Part shown: piece by piece, positions 28,077-37,721 of the stretch
How positions within the stretch are numbered: position 1 is the stretch's first letter
Layout: each line of letters begins with the position of its first letter
Assembly (NCBI GenBank): GCA_947258875.1
Contig: CAMYKB010000008.1
Span: 1-64,000, forward strand
Source of the DNA: an uncultured Gammaproteobacteria bacterium
GTDB taxonomy: Bacteria; Pseudomonadota; Gammaproteobacteria; CAMYKB01
Direction of reading: 5' to 3'
DNA: 64,000 nt
Notes under the pieces: model-generated
The model's database searches: none
Told to the model about the DNA's origin: nothing
The model's input: the letters and a program-made list of their open reading frames with translations, nothing else
Position numbers and translations under genes: made by a program

Positions 28077-29504
28077 ATGAGCACTACCGCCACATCCATC
28101 ACCGCAGGCAACGATCACCATGTTGCCGATCTTTCCCAGCAGGCAATCGACTGGGGACGTAAGGAAATCGCCATAGCCGAGACAGAAATGCCCGGCCTGG
28201 TGTCACTGCGCGAACGCTACAGCAAACAGCAACCACTCAAGGGCACCCGCATTACCGGTTCCCTGCATATGACCATCCAAACCGCGGTGCTGATCGAAAC
28301 CCTGGTGGCACTGGGCGCAGAAGTGCGTTGGGCCTCCTGTAATATCTACTCCACTCAGGACCATGCCGCCGCCGCTATCGCTGCCACGGGCGTACCGGTA
28401 TTTGCCTACAAAGGTGAAAGTCTGGACGAATACTGGGAATTCAGCCACCGTATCTTCGAATGGCCAGATGGCAAATACTCCAACATGATTCTTGATGACG
28501 GTGGCGATGCCACCCTGCTGTTGATCCTTGGCAGCAAGGCGGAAAAAGACATCTCGGTAATTGCAAACCCCGCCAACGAAGAAGAAGTTGCGCTGTTTGC
28601 TGCGATCAAGAAACACCTGCAAATCAGCCCCGACTGGTATTCGACAAGACTCAGGGAAATCCGTGGAGTCACAGAAGAAACCACTACCGGTGTGCACCGC
28701 CTCTACCATATGCAAAACGAAGGCTCGCTACCGTTTCCAGCAATAAACGTCAATGATTCGGTAACCAAATCCAAATTCGATAATTTGTACGGCTGCCGCG
28801 AATCCCTGGTGGATGGTATTAAACGCGCCACTGACGTAATGATTGCAGGTAAAATCGCAGTGGTCTGCGGCTATGGCGATGTCGGCAAAGGTTGTGCACA
28901 ATCCCTACGCGGGCTCGGTGCGACCGTGTGGGTCACGGAAATTGATCCGATCTGTGCACTACAGGCTGCAATGGAAGGCTACCGCGTGGTTACTATGGAA
29001 GAAGCTGCCGGCAAGGCCAACATCTTCGTTACCGCCACCGGCAACTATCACGTGATCGAACATGATCATATGGAGGCAATGCCGGATCAGGCCATTGTCT
29101 GCAATATCGGCCACTTCGACAGCGAGATTGATGTGGCAAGCCTTAAGGACTATGAATGGGAGAACATTAAACCGCAGGTAGATCACATCATCTTTCCGGA
29201 CGGCAAGCGCATCATCTTGCTGGCCGAGGGCCGTCTGGTAAACCTTGGTTGCGCCACCGGGCATCCCAGCTTCGTCATGTCCAACTCATTCACTAACCAG
29301 GTGCTGGCGCAGATGGAACTGTGGAACAACCCTGACAACTACAAGAATGAGGTTTACGTCTTACCGAAAAAGCTTGATGAGGAAGTCGCTCGCCTGCACC
29401 TGGACAAGATTGGCGCACAACTGACGATATTGCCAAAAGAAAAAGCAGACTATATCGGCGTACCGGTTGAAGGGCCCTATAAGCCCGATCACTATAGGTA
29501 CTAA
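28077..29504 (+). CDS. ahcY: adenosylhomocysteinase
   Basis: A 475-residue NAD-containing hydrolase that splits SAH to adenosine and homocysteine. Family features: [10 protein letters not shown] and SLDEYWEF in the substrate domain, [24 protein letters not shown] at the junction, the NAD site [29 protein letters not shown], and the C-terminal KPDHYRY. AGGAG lies seven bases before the ATG. The SAH riboswitch in its leader controls it, so hydrolase rises when its toxic substrate accumulates. metF lies downstream and may share the transcript across an inverted-repeat element. Confidence 0.97.
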   Translation: MSTTATSITAGNDHHVADLSQQAIDWGRKEIAIAETEMPGLVSLRERYSKQQPLKGTRITGSLHMTIQTAVLIETLVALGAEVRWASCNIYSTQDHAAAAIAATGVPVFAYKGESLDEYWEFSHRIFEWPDGKYSNMILDDGGDATLLLILGSKAEKDISVIANPANEEEVALFAAIKKHLQISPDWYSTRLREIRGVTEETTTGVHRLYHMQNEGSLPFPAINVNDSVTKSKFDNLYGCRESLVDGIKRATDVMIAGKIAVVCGYGDVGKGCAQSLRGLGATVWVTEIDPICALQAAMEGYRVVTMEEAAGKANIFVTATGNYHVIEHDHMEAMPDQAIVCNIGHFDSEIDVASLKDYEWENIKPQVDHIIFPDGKRIILLAEGRLVNLGCATGHPSFVMSNSFTNQVLAQMELWNNPDNYKNEVYVLPKKLDEEVARLHLDKIGAQLTILPKEKADYIGVPVEGPYKPDHYRY

Positions 29505-29510
29505 ATCCCT

Positions 29511-29649
29511 CTCACCGCATAGACACAAAGTCCGCAAAGTTTATTATTGGAAGAACCCGTTGCAAACCATACGCTTGCAACACTCTTGACCCTATTATCC
29601 TCTTTGAGGCAATAGGTTTTACTTTGCGCACTTCGTGTCTATGTGATGA
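29511..29649. repeat. 139-bp inverted-repeat (MITE-like) element between ahcY and metF
   Basis: Two arms of about 30 bases face each other across about 80 bases. The left arm runs CTCACCGCATAGACACAAAG then TCCGCAAAGT (29511-29540). The right arm runs ACTTTGCGCACTTCGTGTCT then ATGTGATGA (29621-29649). The reverse complement of the right arm matches the left at 21 of 23 core positions. Caccgca-gacacaaag-type arms are familiar from small non-coding repeats in environmental bacterial genomes. No reading frame is present inside. Confidence 0.7.
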
Positions 29650-29673
29650 ATTAGGCACCGCGAATTAATACCC

Positions 29674-30528
29674 ATGGAATCACAAAAAAAATTCCCGCGT
29701 ACGTTCAGCTTCGAGTTCTTCCCCCCCAAAACTGAGGAGGGTATGGCAAAACTGCGTGAGGTACGTGGGAAACTGTCAGCACTGAATCCGCGCTTCTTTT
29801 CGGTGACGTTTGGTGCGGGCGGTTCGACGCGGGATCGCACACTGAAAACTGTCCTGGATATTCAACGTGAATCAGGGGTCGAGGCCGCGCCACACATCTC
29901 CTGCGTCAGTTCAAACCGCGCACAGATACAGGAAATACTGCAAACCTATATCGATAACGACATCAGGCATATTGTTGCGCTCCGCGGCGACATTCCATCG
30001 GGTAATCATGAATTGGGTGACTTTCAGTATGCCAATGAGCTGGTTGAATATATACGCAATGAGACCGGCGATCATTTCCACATTGAGGTCGCGGCCTATC
30101 CTGAATTTCATCCGCAGGCACGTAACGCCAGAATCGATCTTGAAAATTTCAAGCGTAAGGTCGAGGCCGGTGCGAACAGCGCTATCACGCAATATTTTTT
30201 CAACCCGGACGCCTATTCTAGTTTTGTAAACAGCTGCGAAAAGATGGGTATCGACATCCCTATTGTGCCGGGCATCATGCCCATTACCAATTACTCTCAA
30301 TTAGCACGTTTCTCCGATATGTGCGGCGCCGAGATCCCGCGTTGGGTGCGTAAACGACTGGAAAGCTTTGGCGACGATAAGAACTCGATACGCAGCTTCG
30401 GCACCGAAGTTATAAGCCAACTATGTGAAGACCTGCTTAGCGAAGGCGCACCAGGCCTGCATTTTTATACCATGAACATTGCCGCTCCCACCATGGAAGT
30501 GTGGAACAACCTGGCATTGGGCAAGTAG
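29674..30528 (+). CDS. metF: 5,10-methylenetetrahydrofolate reductase
   Basis: A 284-residue flavoenzyme (TIM barrel) that makes 5-methyl-THF, the methyl donor for methionine synthase. Motifs: SFEFFPPKTEEGMAKL at the N-terminus (catalytic Glu in FEFFPP), FFSVTFGAGGSTRD, HIVALRGDIPSG, EVAAYPEFHP, and GANSAITQYFFNPD. The C-terminus LHFYTMNIA is typical. It lies 169 bases after ahcY, completing a metK/ahcY/metF activated-methyl block. Length fits bacterial MetF (about 290). Confidence 0.96.
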   Translation: MESQKKFPRTFSFEFFPPKTEEGMAKLREVRGKLSALNPRFFSVTFGAGGSTRDRTLKTVLDIQRESGVEAAPHISCVSSNRAQIQEILQTYIDNDIRHIVALRGDIPSGNHELGDFQYANELVEYIRNETGDHFHIEVAAYPEFHPQARNARIDLENFKRKVEAGANSAITQYFFNPDAYSSFVNSCEKMGIDIPIVPGIMPITNYSQLARFSDMCGAEIPRWVRKRLESFGDDKNSIRSFGTEVISQLCEDLLSEGAPGLHFYTMNIAAPTMEVWNNLALGK

Positions 30529-30551
30529 CAGAGGTACCCCAGCCTCCGCCG

Positions 30552-31280
30552 ATGCGTATTCCCAGAATCTATCTCAACGTAGCACTGGCGATCGATGATG
30601 AAATCGAACTCGATAAAGATAGCCATCACCGTATTACCCAGGTACTACGGCTGAGACTCGACGACCAGGTCATTATCTTCAATGGAAACGGCGGCGAATA
30701 CTCAGCCCGATTATGTAACATCGCGCGCCGTGCGAGTCGCGTCCACATTGAAGCCTTTGTCGACACCGATCGTGAATCTCCTCTCAGAATTCATTTATTG
30801 CAAGGCTTATGCAAGGGTGAGCGGATGGATTTTGCTCTGCAAAAAACCACCGAGCTGGGGGTGGCGTCCATTACGCCGACAATCACCAGCCGTAGCACAG
30901 TGCAACTCGATGCACAGCGTATTAAGAAAAAACACAGGCATTGGGGGAAAGTCATCATCAGCGCCTGCGAGCAATCAGGCCGCACTCTGATACCGGAATT
31001 GCGTCCTACTACTGAGTTATCAGACGCATTGCAGCAGCACTCCTGTGGTGTGGTGCTGCACCCTACAGCAGGACAGCCCATCCATACCCTCGAGGAGATC
31101 AGTATAGAACTGGGATTACTAGCTGGTCCGGAGGGTGGTCTCTCGCTTGAAGAATTCGAGCTGGCACGTGAGCACGGATTCGCGCCCATACGCATAGGGC
31201 CACGCATATTACGCACCGAGACAGCAGGCATTGCCAGTATCGCCTGTTTGCAAATGATGTGGGGAGATTTGCGCACCTGA
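30552..31280 (+). CDS. rsmE: 16S rRNA (uracil1498-N3)-methyltransferase
   Basis: A 242-residue SPOUT-class methyltransferase that methylates U1498 of 16S rRNA. I start at ATG 30552 (MRIPRIYLN); the frame is open upstream but overlaps metF. Features: a PUA-like N-terminal domain with HRITQVLRLRLDDQVIIFNG, the KGERMDFALQKTTELGV segment, SACEQSGRT, and the knotted SAM site LLAGPEGGLSLEE followed by IGPRILRTETAGI. It starts 23 bases after the metF stop, so the two are probably co-transcribed. Confidence 0.95.
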   Translation: MRIPRIYLNVALAIDDEIELDKDSHHRITQVLRLRLDDQVIIFNGNGGEYSARLCNIARRASRVHIEAFVDTDRESPLRIHLLQGLCKGERMDFALQKTTELGVASITPTITSRSTVQLDAQRIKKKHRHWGKVIISACEQSGRTLIPELRPTTELSDALQQHSCGVVLHPTAGQPIHTLEEISIELGLLAGPEGGLSLEEFELAREHGFAPIRIGPRILRTETAGIASIACLQMMWGDLRT

Positions 31281-31303
31281 ACAGACGCGCGTTGATGCTG
31301 TAA

Positions 31304-31777
31304 TTAAAGCTTCTGTAATTCGTCGCGAATCAGATGTTCAATTTGCTGCAAGTCCGGCACTATAACCTTTTGAGTACCGATAACAGCATTACTTGCGACC
31401 ACTGCGCTTGCCGTTGACTCGGCCTGATTGGAAACAATCATACGACGCTCAAGATCAACCGGGTGCGGAATCGACTGGATTTCGATAGCATAAAACATTA
31501 AACCGGGAATATCCTCCAGGCCATGCAGTACAGCGATACGTTGCCTGCTTCCGCCAGTCAGACGATCAGCGCCCTGCGCCCCAGCCATGGTCTCGAATGA
31601 CACCAGGGCTACCTGTTCAGCGCGCCATTTAAAAACCCCTCGCAGCCAAGGAGCAACATCACTAACCGGTGTCGCCTCAGGTGTACCGGTTACCTCCGCA
31701 ACCGTAGACTGAGGCAGAATGACCTGCATCCCCACGAGCGGCAATAAAAGCGCATTGACTCTTGTAGTATTTTCCAT
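31304..31777 (-). CDS. chpC: CheW-like chemotaxis protein, ChpC type
   Basis: A 157-residue protein with a single CheW domain (about residues 8-140). Recognisable points are LLPLVGMQVILPQSTVAEV at the start of the domain, APWLRGVFKWRAEQVALVSFE in the middle, and IAVLHGL in the third block. CheW proteins join receptors to the kinase. It is the last gene of the pilG-pilH-pilI-pilJ-chpA-chpC operon, 14 bases after chpA. In Pseudomonas the homologous ChpC follows chpB, which is absent here. It convergently meets rsmE with only 23 bases between the stop codons. Confidence 0.85.
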   Translation of the reverse strand: MENTTRVNALLLPLVGMQVILPQSTVAEVTGTPEATPVSDVAPWLRGVFKWRAEQVALVSFETMAGAQGADRLTGGSRQRIAVLHGLEDIPGLMFYAIEIQSIPHPVDLERRMIVSNQAESTASAVVASNAVIGTQKVIVPDLQQIEHLIRDELQKL

Positions 31778-31791
31778 GCAATACTCTGCTG

Positions 31792-34700
31792 TTATTTCTC
31801 AGTAACGTCCTTGAGAGTTTTTTCGATATTCTCCAGCAAGTCAGTTTCCTGATAAGGCTTACCTAGATAACGATTGACACCAATATCCATTGCCCGTTTG
31901 CGATGTTTCTCGCCGGTACGCGAGGTAATCATGATAATTGGGATGTGCTTTAATCTTTCGTTATTGCGAACATGGGTAGCCAGCTCATAGCCGTCCATAC
32001 GCGGCATCTCAATATCCAACAACATCAGGTCGGGTGTCAGCTCGTGCAACTGACTCACCGCATCAACGCCATCTTTCGCGGTTATCACCTCATAATTATT
32101 GCGCTCAAGCATACGCGTGGTCACTTTACGAATAGTGATTGAGTCATCAATGACCATGACTGTGAGCTTCTGGTCCTCTTTTGTGACCGCCGGCTCTTCA
32201 GGCTGATACACAATTTGGCCGGCAACACTGATACGCACCAGGCCAGCAACATCGAGGATCAGTACTACACGACCATCACCCAAGATAGTGGCCCCGGAAA
32301 TACCACGCACCTTACTGATTTGCGGGCCAACCGGCTTGACCACGATTTCACGGCTACCGATAAGTTCTTCAGCCTGCAACGCGAAACGGTGATCACCTGA
32401 ACGCACCAGCAACACCGGGTACATGGTGCCACTCTCATCCAACATGGGTTTCGATACACCCAGTAACGCTCCCAGGTGCTTGAGTTCGTACTCGTTACCC
32501 GCGTACTGGTGTATCGGATTTTCTTCGGCGTAACTACTTGCCAACTCATTACCCGGCAAACGCACAACACCCTCAATACTACCCAGTGGCACCGCATATA
32601 AATCTTCACCAGTCTGTACCAACAACGCCTGATTGATCGCAAGAGTAAAGGGCAGGCGCACAACAAAATCGGTGCCCTTCCCAAAAACAGAATCAATAGT
32701 GAGTGAACCGCCAAGTTGTTTGATTTCGTTATTGACCACATCCATACCAACACCGCGACCTGAAATCTGTGTGACCTTGTCGGCGGTACTGAAACCGGAT
32801 TCAAGAATGAGCTGCATGGCATCATGATCGGAGACATCATCTTCGGCCTTGAGCATGCCCGCAGCCAGCGCTTTCTCACGGATTTTGCCCAAATTAATAC
32901 CAGTACCATCATCTTCACAATTAATAACAATCTCGCCACCATCACGAGAAATGTTGATGTGTATGATACCGGTTTCGGATTTACCTTTTTGCACACGCTC
33001 TTGCGGGGTTTCGATTCCATGCGAAATAGCGTTGCGCAACATGTGCTCCAGGGGCGCAACCATGCGATCGAGGACATTCCGATCAATTTCATTGTGCTCA
33101 CCAGAAATATGCAGCGCCACTTTTCTGCCGAGTTCGTTTGCAGTCTGACGTGCGATACGCCGCAACCGTGGCGCCATCCCGCTGAATTGCACCATACGCG
33201 TACGCATGAGACCTTCCTGCAAATCAGTACTGACACGAGACTGCTGCAACATCAGGGTTTCCGAATCCCTGACAATATCAGCCATTACATCGCGGATACT
33301 CCCGAGGTCATTTGCTGTTTCGGCAAGCCCACGTGATAACTGTTGGATATTTGAATAGCGATCCAGCTCAAGCGGATCGAATTCCTCATCACCTTCACCA
33401 TGTTCCTGCTCATAGCGGAACAGGATCTGCGCCTCGGTCTCGAGTTCCATCTTGCGTAACTGATCGCGCAATCGTCTCAGTGTCTGTTCAAGCTCGTTGA
33501 GGTTGAAAGAATAGGCATTGATTTGCTGAGCCAGGCGTGAGTGATAAATATTAACTTCACCCGCGTAATTGACCAGGTTGTCCAATAAATCAGAACGTAC
33601 GCGCACAAGCTCCTGCGCACCACTTCTGGCAGCAGTTCCCTTACTCTTATCCGCAACAGGTTTTATCGGCTCGTGGTGCTCTTCTACGGCCTCAAGCTCA
33701 ACAGTGCTAACGGTCTCATCTTCGACTGTTATCGAATCCTCAATAGCCCCAACACCTGTCACGAGCAGGTCATCAGGCGAGACCTCCTCCTCAACGCCTA
33801 CTATCTCCAGATCAGCCAACAAGGGCTCATCATCTGCCGCGATAGCTTGAGATTCACGCCGTTCAGCTGACTCAATAGTTGAGGCCTCAATCGATTCTTG
33901 TAGCGACACTGTTTCTGCTGCTGTTGACGACCCACCTTTGCGAACCTCGTCAAGTCTGCTGATTATGTCTGGCGCAGGATAAACAGGTTCCTGCCTGGAG
34001 GCCTTTTGCAGCATTTCATGCAAGCGATCGAATCCCTGATGCAAAGATGAAGCCATATCGGTGCTAAATGGCACTAGTCCATCAGCACAACTGACAATCA
34101 GAGATTCTGTCGCATGACTGAGGTCGCCTATTGACGAAAAACCCGCCATACGTGCGCCACCTTTCAATGTATGTAGCTGGCGCTGCAACTCATTCATTGC
34201 GTCCTTATCATCACTACTGGATATCCAATGCTGCAGCGAGTTGTCACTTGCATCAAGAATTTCGTGGGCCTCTTCCAGAAAAATCTCAACCAGCTCCTGG
34301 TCCTGCTCACCGGGCATGTCCGGCACCAAGTCAGGGTATGCGGCTTCAGCCTCAGGCATTACTGATTCAGAAACCGTCTCTTCTTCAGTTGCCACTGTCT
34401 CAACAGCTGCGGCTTGTTGCCGCAACTCGACCTCTTCTGCAGTAAGGATCTTGCCTATCTGTGTATCCGGATCGGTATTTTGTGCGTCGAGTTCATCGGC
34501 GAGCAGGGCCTCGACCTGGACGCTTAAGGCCCCGCTATCCGGTAGTGATTTATTATCAACGAGCGCATCGATACATTCAGCAATACGCTGCGAACATTCC
34601 GCAAATAGCGGCACTGCTGAAGCCACCACGGGCTGTTCGATTTGTTGTCTTGCCCTCAGATAACGCTCCAGCGGGCCGCAGAGTCTAGAGATTTCATCAA

Positions 34701-37635
34701 CTTCCGCGGTACGCGAACTACCATTGAGAGTATGTATTGAGCGCAACAGCGGTTCCGTAATATCCAAGTCGCCACCCGCTCTCAAGCCATCCTGCATAAT
34801 ACTGTCCAACGTTACCCAGTGCTGTCTGGCCTCATTGGTAAAGATCTCAAGCAGCACCGGATCGATTTCATCCTCGACGCTCACCGGACCCTCGATGACT
34901 TCTGTTATCTCGGGCACAACAAAATCAGTCATTCCAAGTGCGTCAGTGTCGAATTCACCCGTCGGAGGGCCATCATCCTGGCTTGTCGGCATCGGCGCAG
35001 CTTCGATAACCTCGGTCTCAAGCACCGTATCCGCTGCGAAATCCGCGGCGACCTCGGTATCTGACTGTACCGATTCCAGATCTACCCCTTCCGGAGCAGT
35101 CGACACGTCCGCAGCCTCTATAACATCAGCATCCTCTCTTGCAGGCTCTGCTGTAGCTAAATCAGATGCGTTTTTTTCAGACTTTTTTTTAGTGTATTCG
35201 GCGTGCGAATACCCTGGCTTAGCCATGGCATTCACCATTTCCATCATCGAGAACACATCCGCCGACGCAGCTGTATCTTCACCCTTAATTTGCGCTACCA
35301 ATTGCGGCAATACACGGCCGGCATCGGCAATCGCCTCGTAGATGTGCGGCTGCAGATCTATGGTCTGGTCTATGACACGGTTCAGCAGGCTCTCATAACC
35401 CCATGCAAACTCGCCGAGAAGCTGTGCGCCTACCAGCCGTCCACTGCCCTTGAGCGTATGGAATGACCTGCGAATCGTGGATAATGCTTCTTGGTCGTTA
35501 TCGTCACGCCATTGCGGCAGTAGAGACTGGATATTATTCGTTTCCTCCTCAGCCTCTTCAATAAAAATCTCCAGAATTTCATCATCGATTTCGCCAGTAA
35601 GCGCCTTCAGATTCCGGTCAATTCCTGAAGCATCAGGGGCGGGAGTGGGTGCCGCCCCGGGCATGGACTTCGTTTCAGTTTTTTCCGTAGCGTGTTCAAG
35701 AGCTGCGGTTTCCTCGAAGTCCATATTATCAACCATGGTTTCCGCTGATGTCGCGGACTCCAGGGTCATGTCACTGAAATCGGGTATATCGTGCACACCT
35801 GAAAGCACTTCCTCTGGCTCAATCACAAGATCGTCGATTTCGACGACAGTGGTGTCCACTACATCTGTTGCTGGCTCATAATCCTCGACATCCAAGACGC
35901 CCCCTTGATCCGCCGCGCCCCCTAACGGGTATCCCAGACGCGCCACGCTGGCCTCACCCGCCTTGAGGATAGGTTCCGGGTCCAAGCCATGCGTACTCAA
36001 CGACTCCAGGAAATACTCCACACTGGTAATCGCATCCGCAAACGCTTCAAGCTGCCTGGTATCAGGCACGATACGGCTGGTGAGCAATTGTCCCCTAACA
36101 TAGCGGCCTAACGAATCAAGCAATGGAACAACATCATGGATATTAACGACCGACATCACACCTTTGATACGCTCGAGATGCGCCGGAACCAATTCAAGTT
36201 GTTCGCTGTTCTGGGGCGCAGAGAGGAAATCAGAAACTGCGTCCTTGGTAATATTCATTTCATGCAGTGCTTCTTGCACCACAGAATCCAGCATCTTTTT
36301 GTATTCAGCGTCTGAGAGCCCTTGCATATGCTGCGGTCGCGCAGCAATACCCGACTCGACAGATACCGGTGGAGCCACGTGCGGCTCCCTTAAACTCCCG
36401 ATAGCCGATTCGATCTTGATCATGACGCCTGCCATATCCATGATCGCGCTGTCAGTAGGATCCTGACCACCCTCGTCCATGGTATCAAGCCGGCCAGCCT
36501 CGCTTAGCACCTCTTCGCGTGCTTCGCCAAGTCCGAGCATACCCAACGTATCAGCGATACGATTCAGCTTTTCTTTAACTGTATTCAGCTGACCCGTTTG
36601 TGATTCTTCACTGCTGATGAAGATTTCGAGGCCATCCTTAACTTCTGCAAGGTCTTCATTGAGGGCATCGGAAACCGTCTCCAGCAGTTCAGCATTAGGT
36701 GCGGCTAGATTGTCGCGCACCTCGCTAAGATCGCTATCCTTGGGTATCAGTTGATCGAGACTAAAGGCCTTTTTAACTTCCTTGACCGTTGGGCCGCGGA
36801 ATTCAGCCAGGGCAAGATAATAAAGAATATTCTTTATCAGGTCGTCAGAACTACGCTTCGTGAAGGCCGCCTCACCCTCATCAATCAGGGTCTTGATCTG
36901 GCGGTCGACTTTACCCAGTAATGACTTGATGGTGACATTGGGGTCCAGGGCGTCGTTAGCAAGCGCTTCCGGCAATGCCGAAGCCACCCACCACAAGCGC
37001 TGCCCTGCCTGGGTTTTGGAGGCGCGGTGAATACGTGCAACCACACTGAACAACTTGTTAAGACTAGATTCAACATTCTGATTTCTGAACAGCCCCAGCA
37101 AACCCAATTGGAAGGTGTGCCTCAGGCGTTTTGCAAGAACTTGCGCGTCATCGATACCTGAAGATTCTACGATGCGCGCTCCCGGCGCGGTAACAGTATC
37201 GAATTGCGGAAAGAAGAGCACCGCCTCCGACAACAGCGGCGCATCACGTGACGTCCTGAGATCGTTGAGTAGCGGTAATAATACGATGGGCACATCACGA
37301 TTACCTGACTGAATGTGTTCCAGATAATCAGGTAACTGAAGAATGGCGCGGAATAACACCTCAATGGCATCATCCTTGTTTTTGACCTTGCCATTCAACA
37401 GCGCCTGGGTGAGGCTACCCATTTCCTCAGCCAGCATAGAAGCCCCATAGAGCTCCACCATCTGCAGAGTACCGACGACCTGGCGCAACGAATCCTTTAC
37501 CTCATCGAGGTAAGCCGTCTTGTCTTCATCCTCGACATAGGCTTGCAGTGACTTGCCTGATTGTTCAAGGACAAGATCGAGTTCTTTTTTAACCCATCTC
37601 AGGGTTTCATGCTCGAGTCCCGATTGTTCACTCAT
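31792..37635 (-). CDS. chpA: hybrid chemotaxis histidine kinase ChpA (PilL-like)
   Basis: A 1947-residue CheA-type kinase of the type IV pilus Pil-Chp system. The N-terminal part (about 1-560) is helical and Hpt-like without an obvious phospho-His. Three canonical Hpt domains follow with His726 (SFHTLKGSGR), His968 (SIHTLNGSSR) and His1155 (LHTLKGGARM), separated by long acidic linkers. The kinase core starts near residue 1345: N box HMLRNAISHGIE, G1 CEDDGTGIN, G2 ISGRGVGMDVV. A CheW-like regulatory domain and a C-terminal receiver with phospho-acceptor Asp1874 (LMLLDIEMPR) complete it. It phosphorylates PilG and PilH, which set pilus extension and retraction. Pseudomonas ChpA is longer (about 2470, more Hpt-type modules). 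Confidence 0.95.
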   Translation of the reverse strand: MSEQSGLEHETLRWVKKELDLVLEQSGKSLQAYVEDEDKTAYLDEVKDSLRQVVGTLQMVELYGASMLAEEMGSLTQALLNGKVKNKDDAIEVLFRAILQLPDYLEHIQSGNRDVPIVLLPLLNDLRTSRDAPLLSEAVLFFPQFDTVTAPGARIVESSGIDDAQVLAKRLRHTFQLGLLGLFRNQNVESSLNKLFSVVARIHRASKTQAGQRLWWVASALPEALANDALDPNVTIKSLLGKVDRQIKTLIDEGEAAFTKRSSDDLIKNILYYLALAEFRGPTVKEVKKAFSLDQLIPKDSDLSEVRDNLAAPNAELLETVSDALNEDLAEVKDGLEIFISSEESQTGQLNTVKEKLNRIADTLGMLGLGEAREEVLSEAGRLDTMDEGGQDPTDSAIMDMAGVMIKIESAIGSLREPHVAPPVSVESGIAARPQHMQGLSDAEYKKMLDSVVQEALHEMNITKDAVSDFLSAPQNSEQLELVPAHLERIKGVMSVVNIHDVVPLLDSLGRYVRGQLLTSRIVPDTRQLEAFADAITSVEYFLESLSTHGLDPEPILKAGEASVARLGYPLGGAADQGGVLDVEDYEPATDVVDTTVVEIDDLVIEPEEVLSGVHDIPDFSDMTLESATSAETMVDNMDFEETAALEHATEKTETKSMPGAAPTPAPDASGIDRNLKALTGEIDDEILEIFIEEAEEETNNIQSLLPQWRDDNDQEALSTIRRSFHTLKGSGRLVGAQLLGEFAWGYESLLNRVIDQTIDLQPHIYEAIADAGRVLPQLVAQIKGEDTAASADVFSMMEMVNAMAKPGYSHAEYTKKKSEKNASDLATAEPAREDADVIEAADVSTAPEGVDLESVQSDTEVAADFAADTVLETEVIEAAPMPTSQDDGPPTGEFDTDALGMTDFVVPEITEVIEGPVSVEDEIDPVLLEIFTNEARQHWVTLDSIMQDGLRAGGDLDITEPLLRSIHTLNGSSRTAEVDEISRLCGPLERYLRARQQIEQPVVASAVPLFAECSQRIAECIDALVDNKSLPDSGALSVQVEALLADELDAQNTDPDTQIGKILTAEEVELRQQAAAVETVATEEETVSESVMPEAEAAYPDLVPDMPGEQDQELVEIFLEEAHEILDASDNSLQHWISSSDDKDAMNELQRQLHTLKGGARMAGFSSIGDLSHATESLIVSCADGLVPFSTDMASSLHQGFDRLHEMLQKASRQEPVYPAPDIISRLDEVRKGGSSTAAETVSLQESIEASTIESAERRESQAIAADDEPLLADLEIVGVEEEVSPDDLLVTGVGAIEDSITVEDETVSTVELEAVEEHHEPIKPVADKSKGTAARSGAQELVRVRSDLLDNLVNYAGEVNIYHSRLAQQINAYSFNLNELEQTLRRLRDQLRKMELETEAQILFRYEQEHGEGDEEFDPLELDRYSNIQQLSRGLAETANDLGSIRDVMADIVRDSETLMLQQSRVSTDLQEGLMRTRMVQFSGMAPRLRRIARQTANELGRKVALHISGEHNEIDRNVLDRMVAPLEHMLRNAISHGIETPQERVQKGKSETGIIHINISRDGGEIVINCEDDGTGINLGKIREKALAAGMLKAEDDVSDHDAMQLILESGFSTADKVTQISGRGVGMDVVNNEIKQLGGSLTIDSVFGKGTDFVVRLPFTLAINQALLVQTGEDLYAVPLGSIEGVVRLPGNELASSYAEENPIHQYAGNEYELKHLGALLGVSKPMLDESGTMYPVLLVRSGDHRFALQAEELIGSREIVVKPVGPQISKVRGISGATILGDGRVVLILDVAGLVRISVAGQIVYQPEEPAVTKEDQKLTVMVIDDSITIRKVTTRMLERNNYEVITAKDGVDAVSQLHELTPDLMLLDIEMPRMDGYELATHVRNNERLKHIPIIMITSRTGEKHRKRAMDIGVNRYLGKPYQETDLLENIEKTLKDVTEK

Positions 37636-37721
37636 ACGTTGTCGACTCTCTTACTCAGCAGTGGCGTTACCACTGGGCCACTCGGCAGTTAACAACCATT
37701 CCATAGCTCACAAGGCTTATC

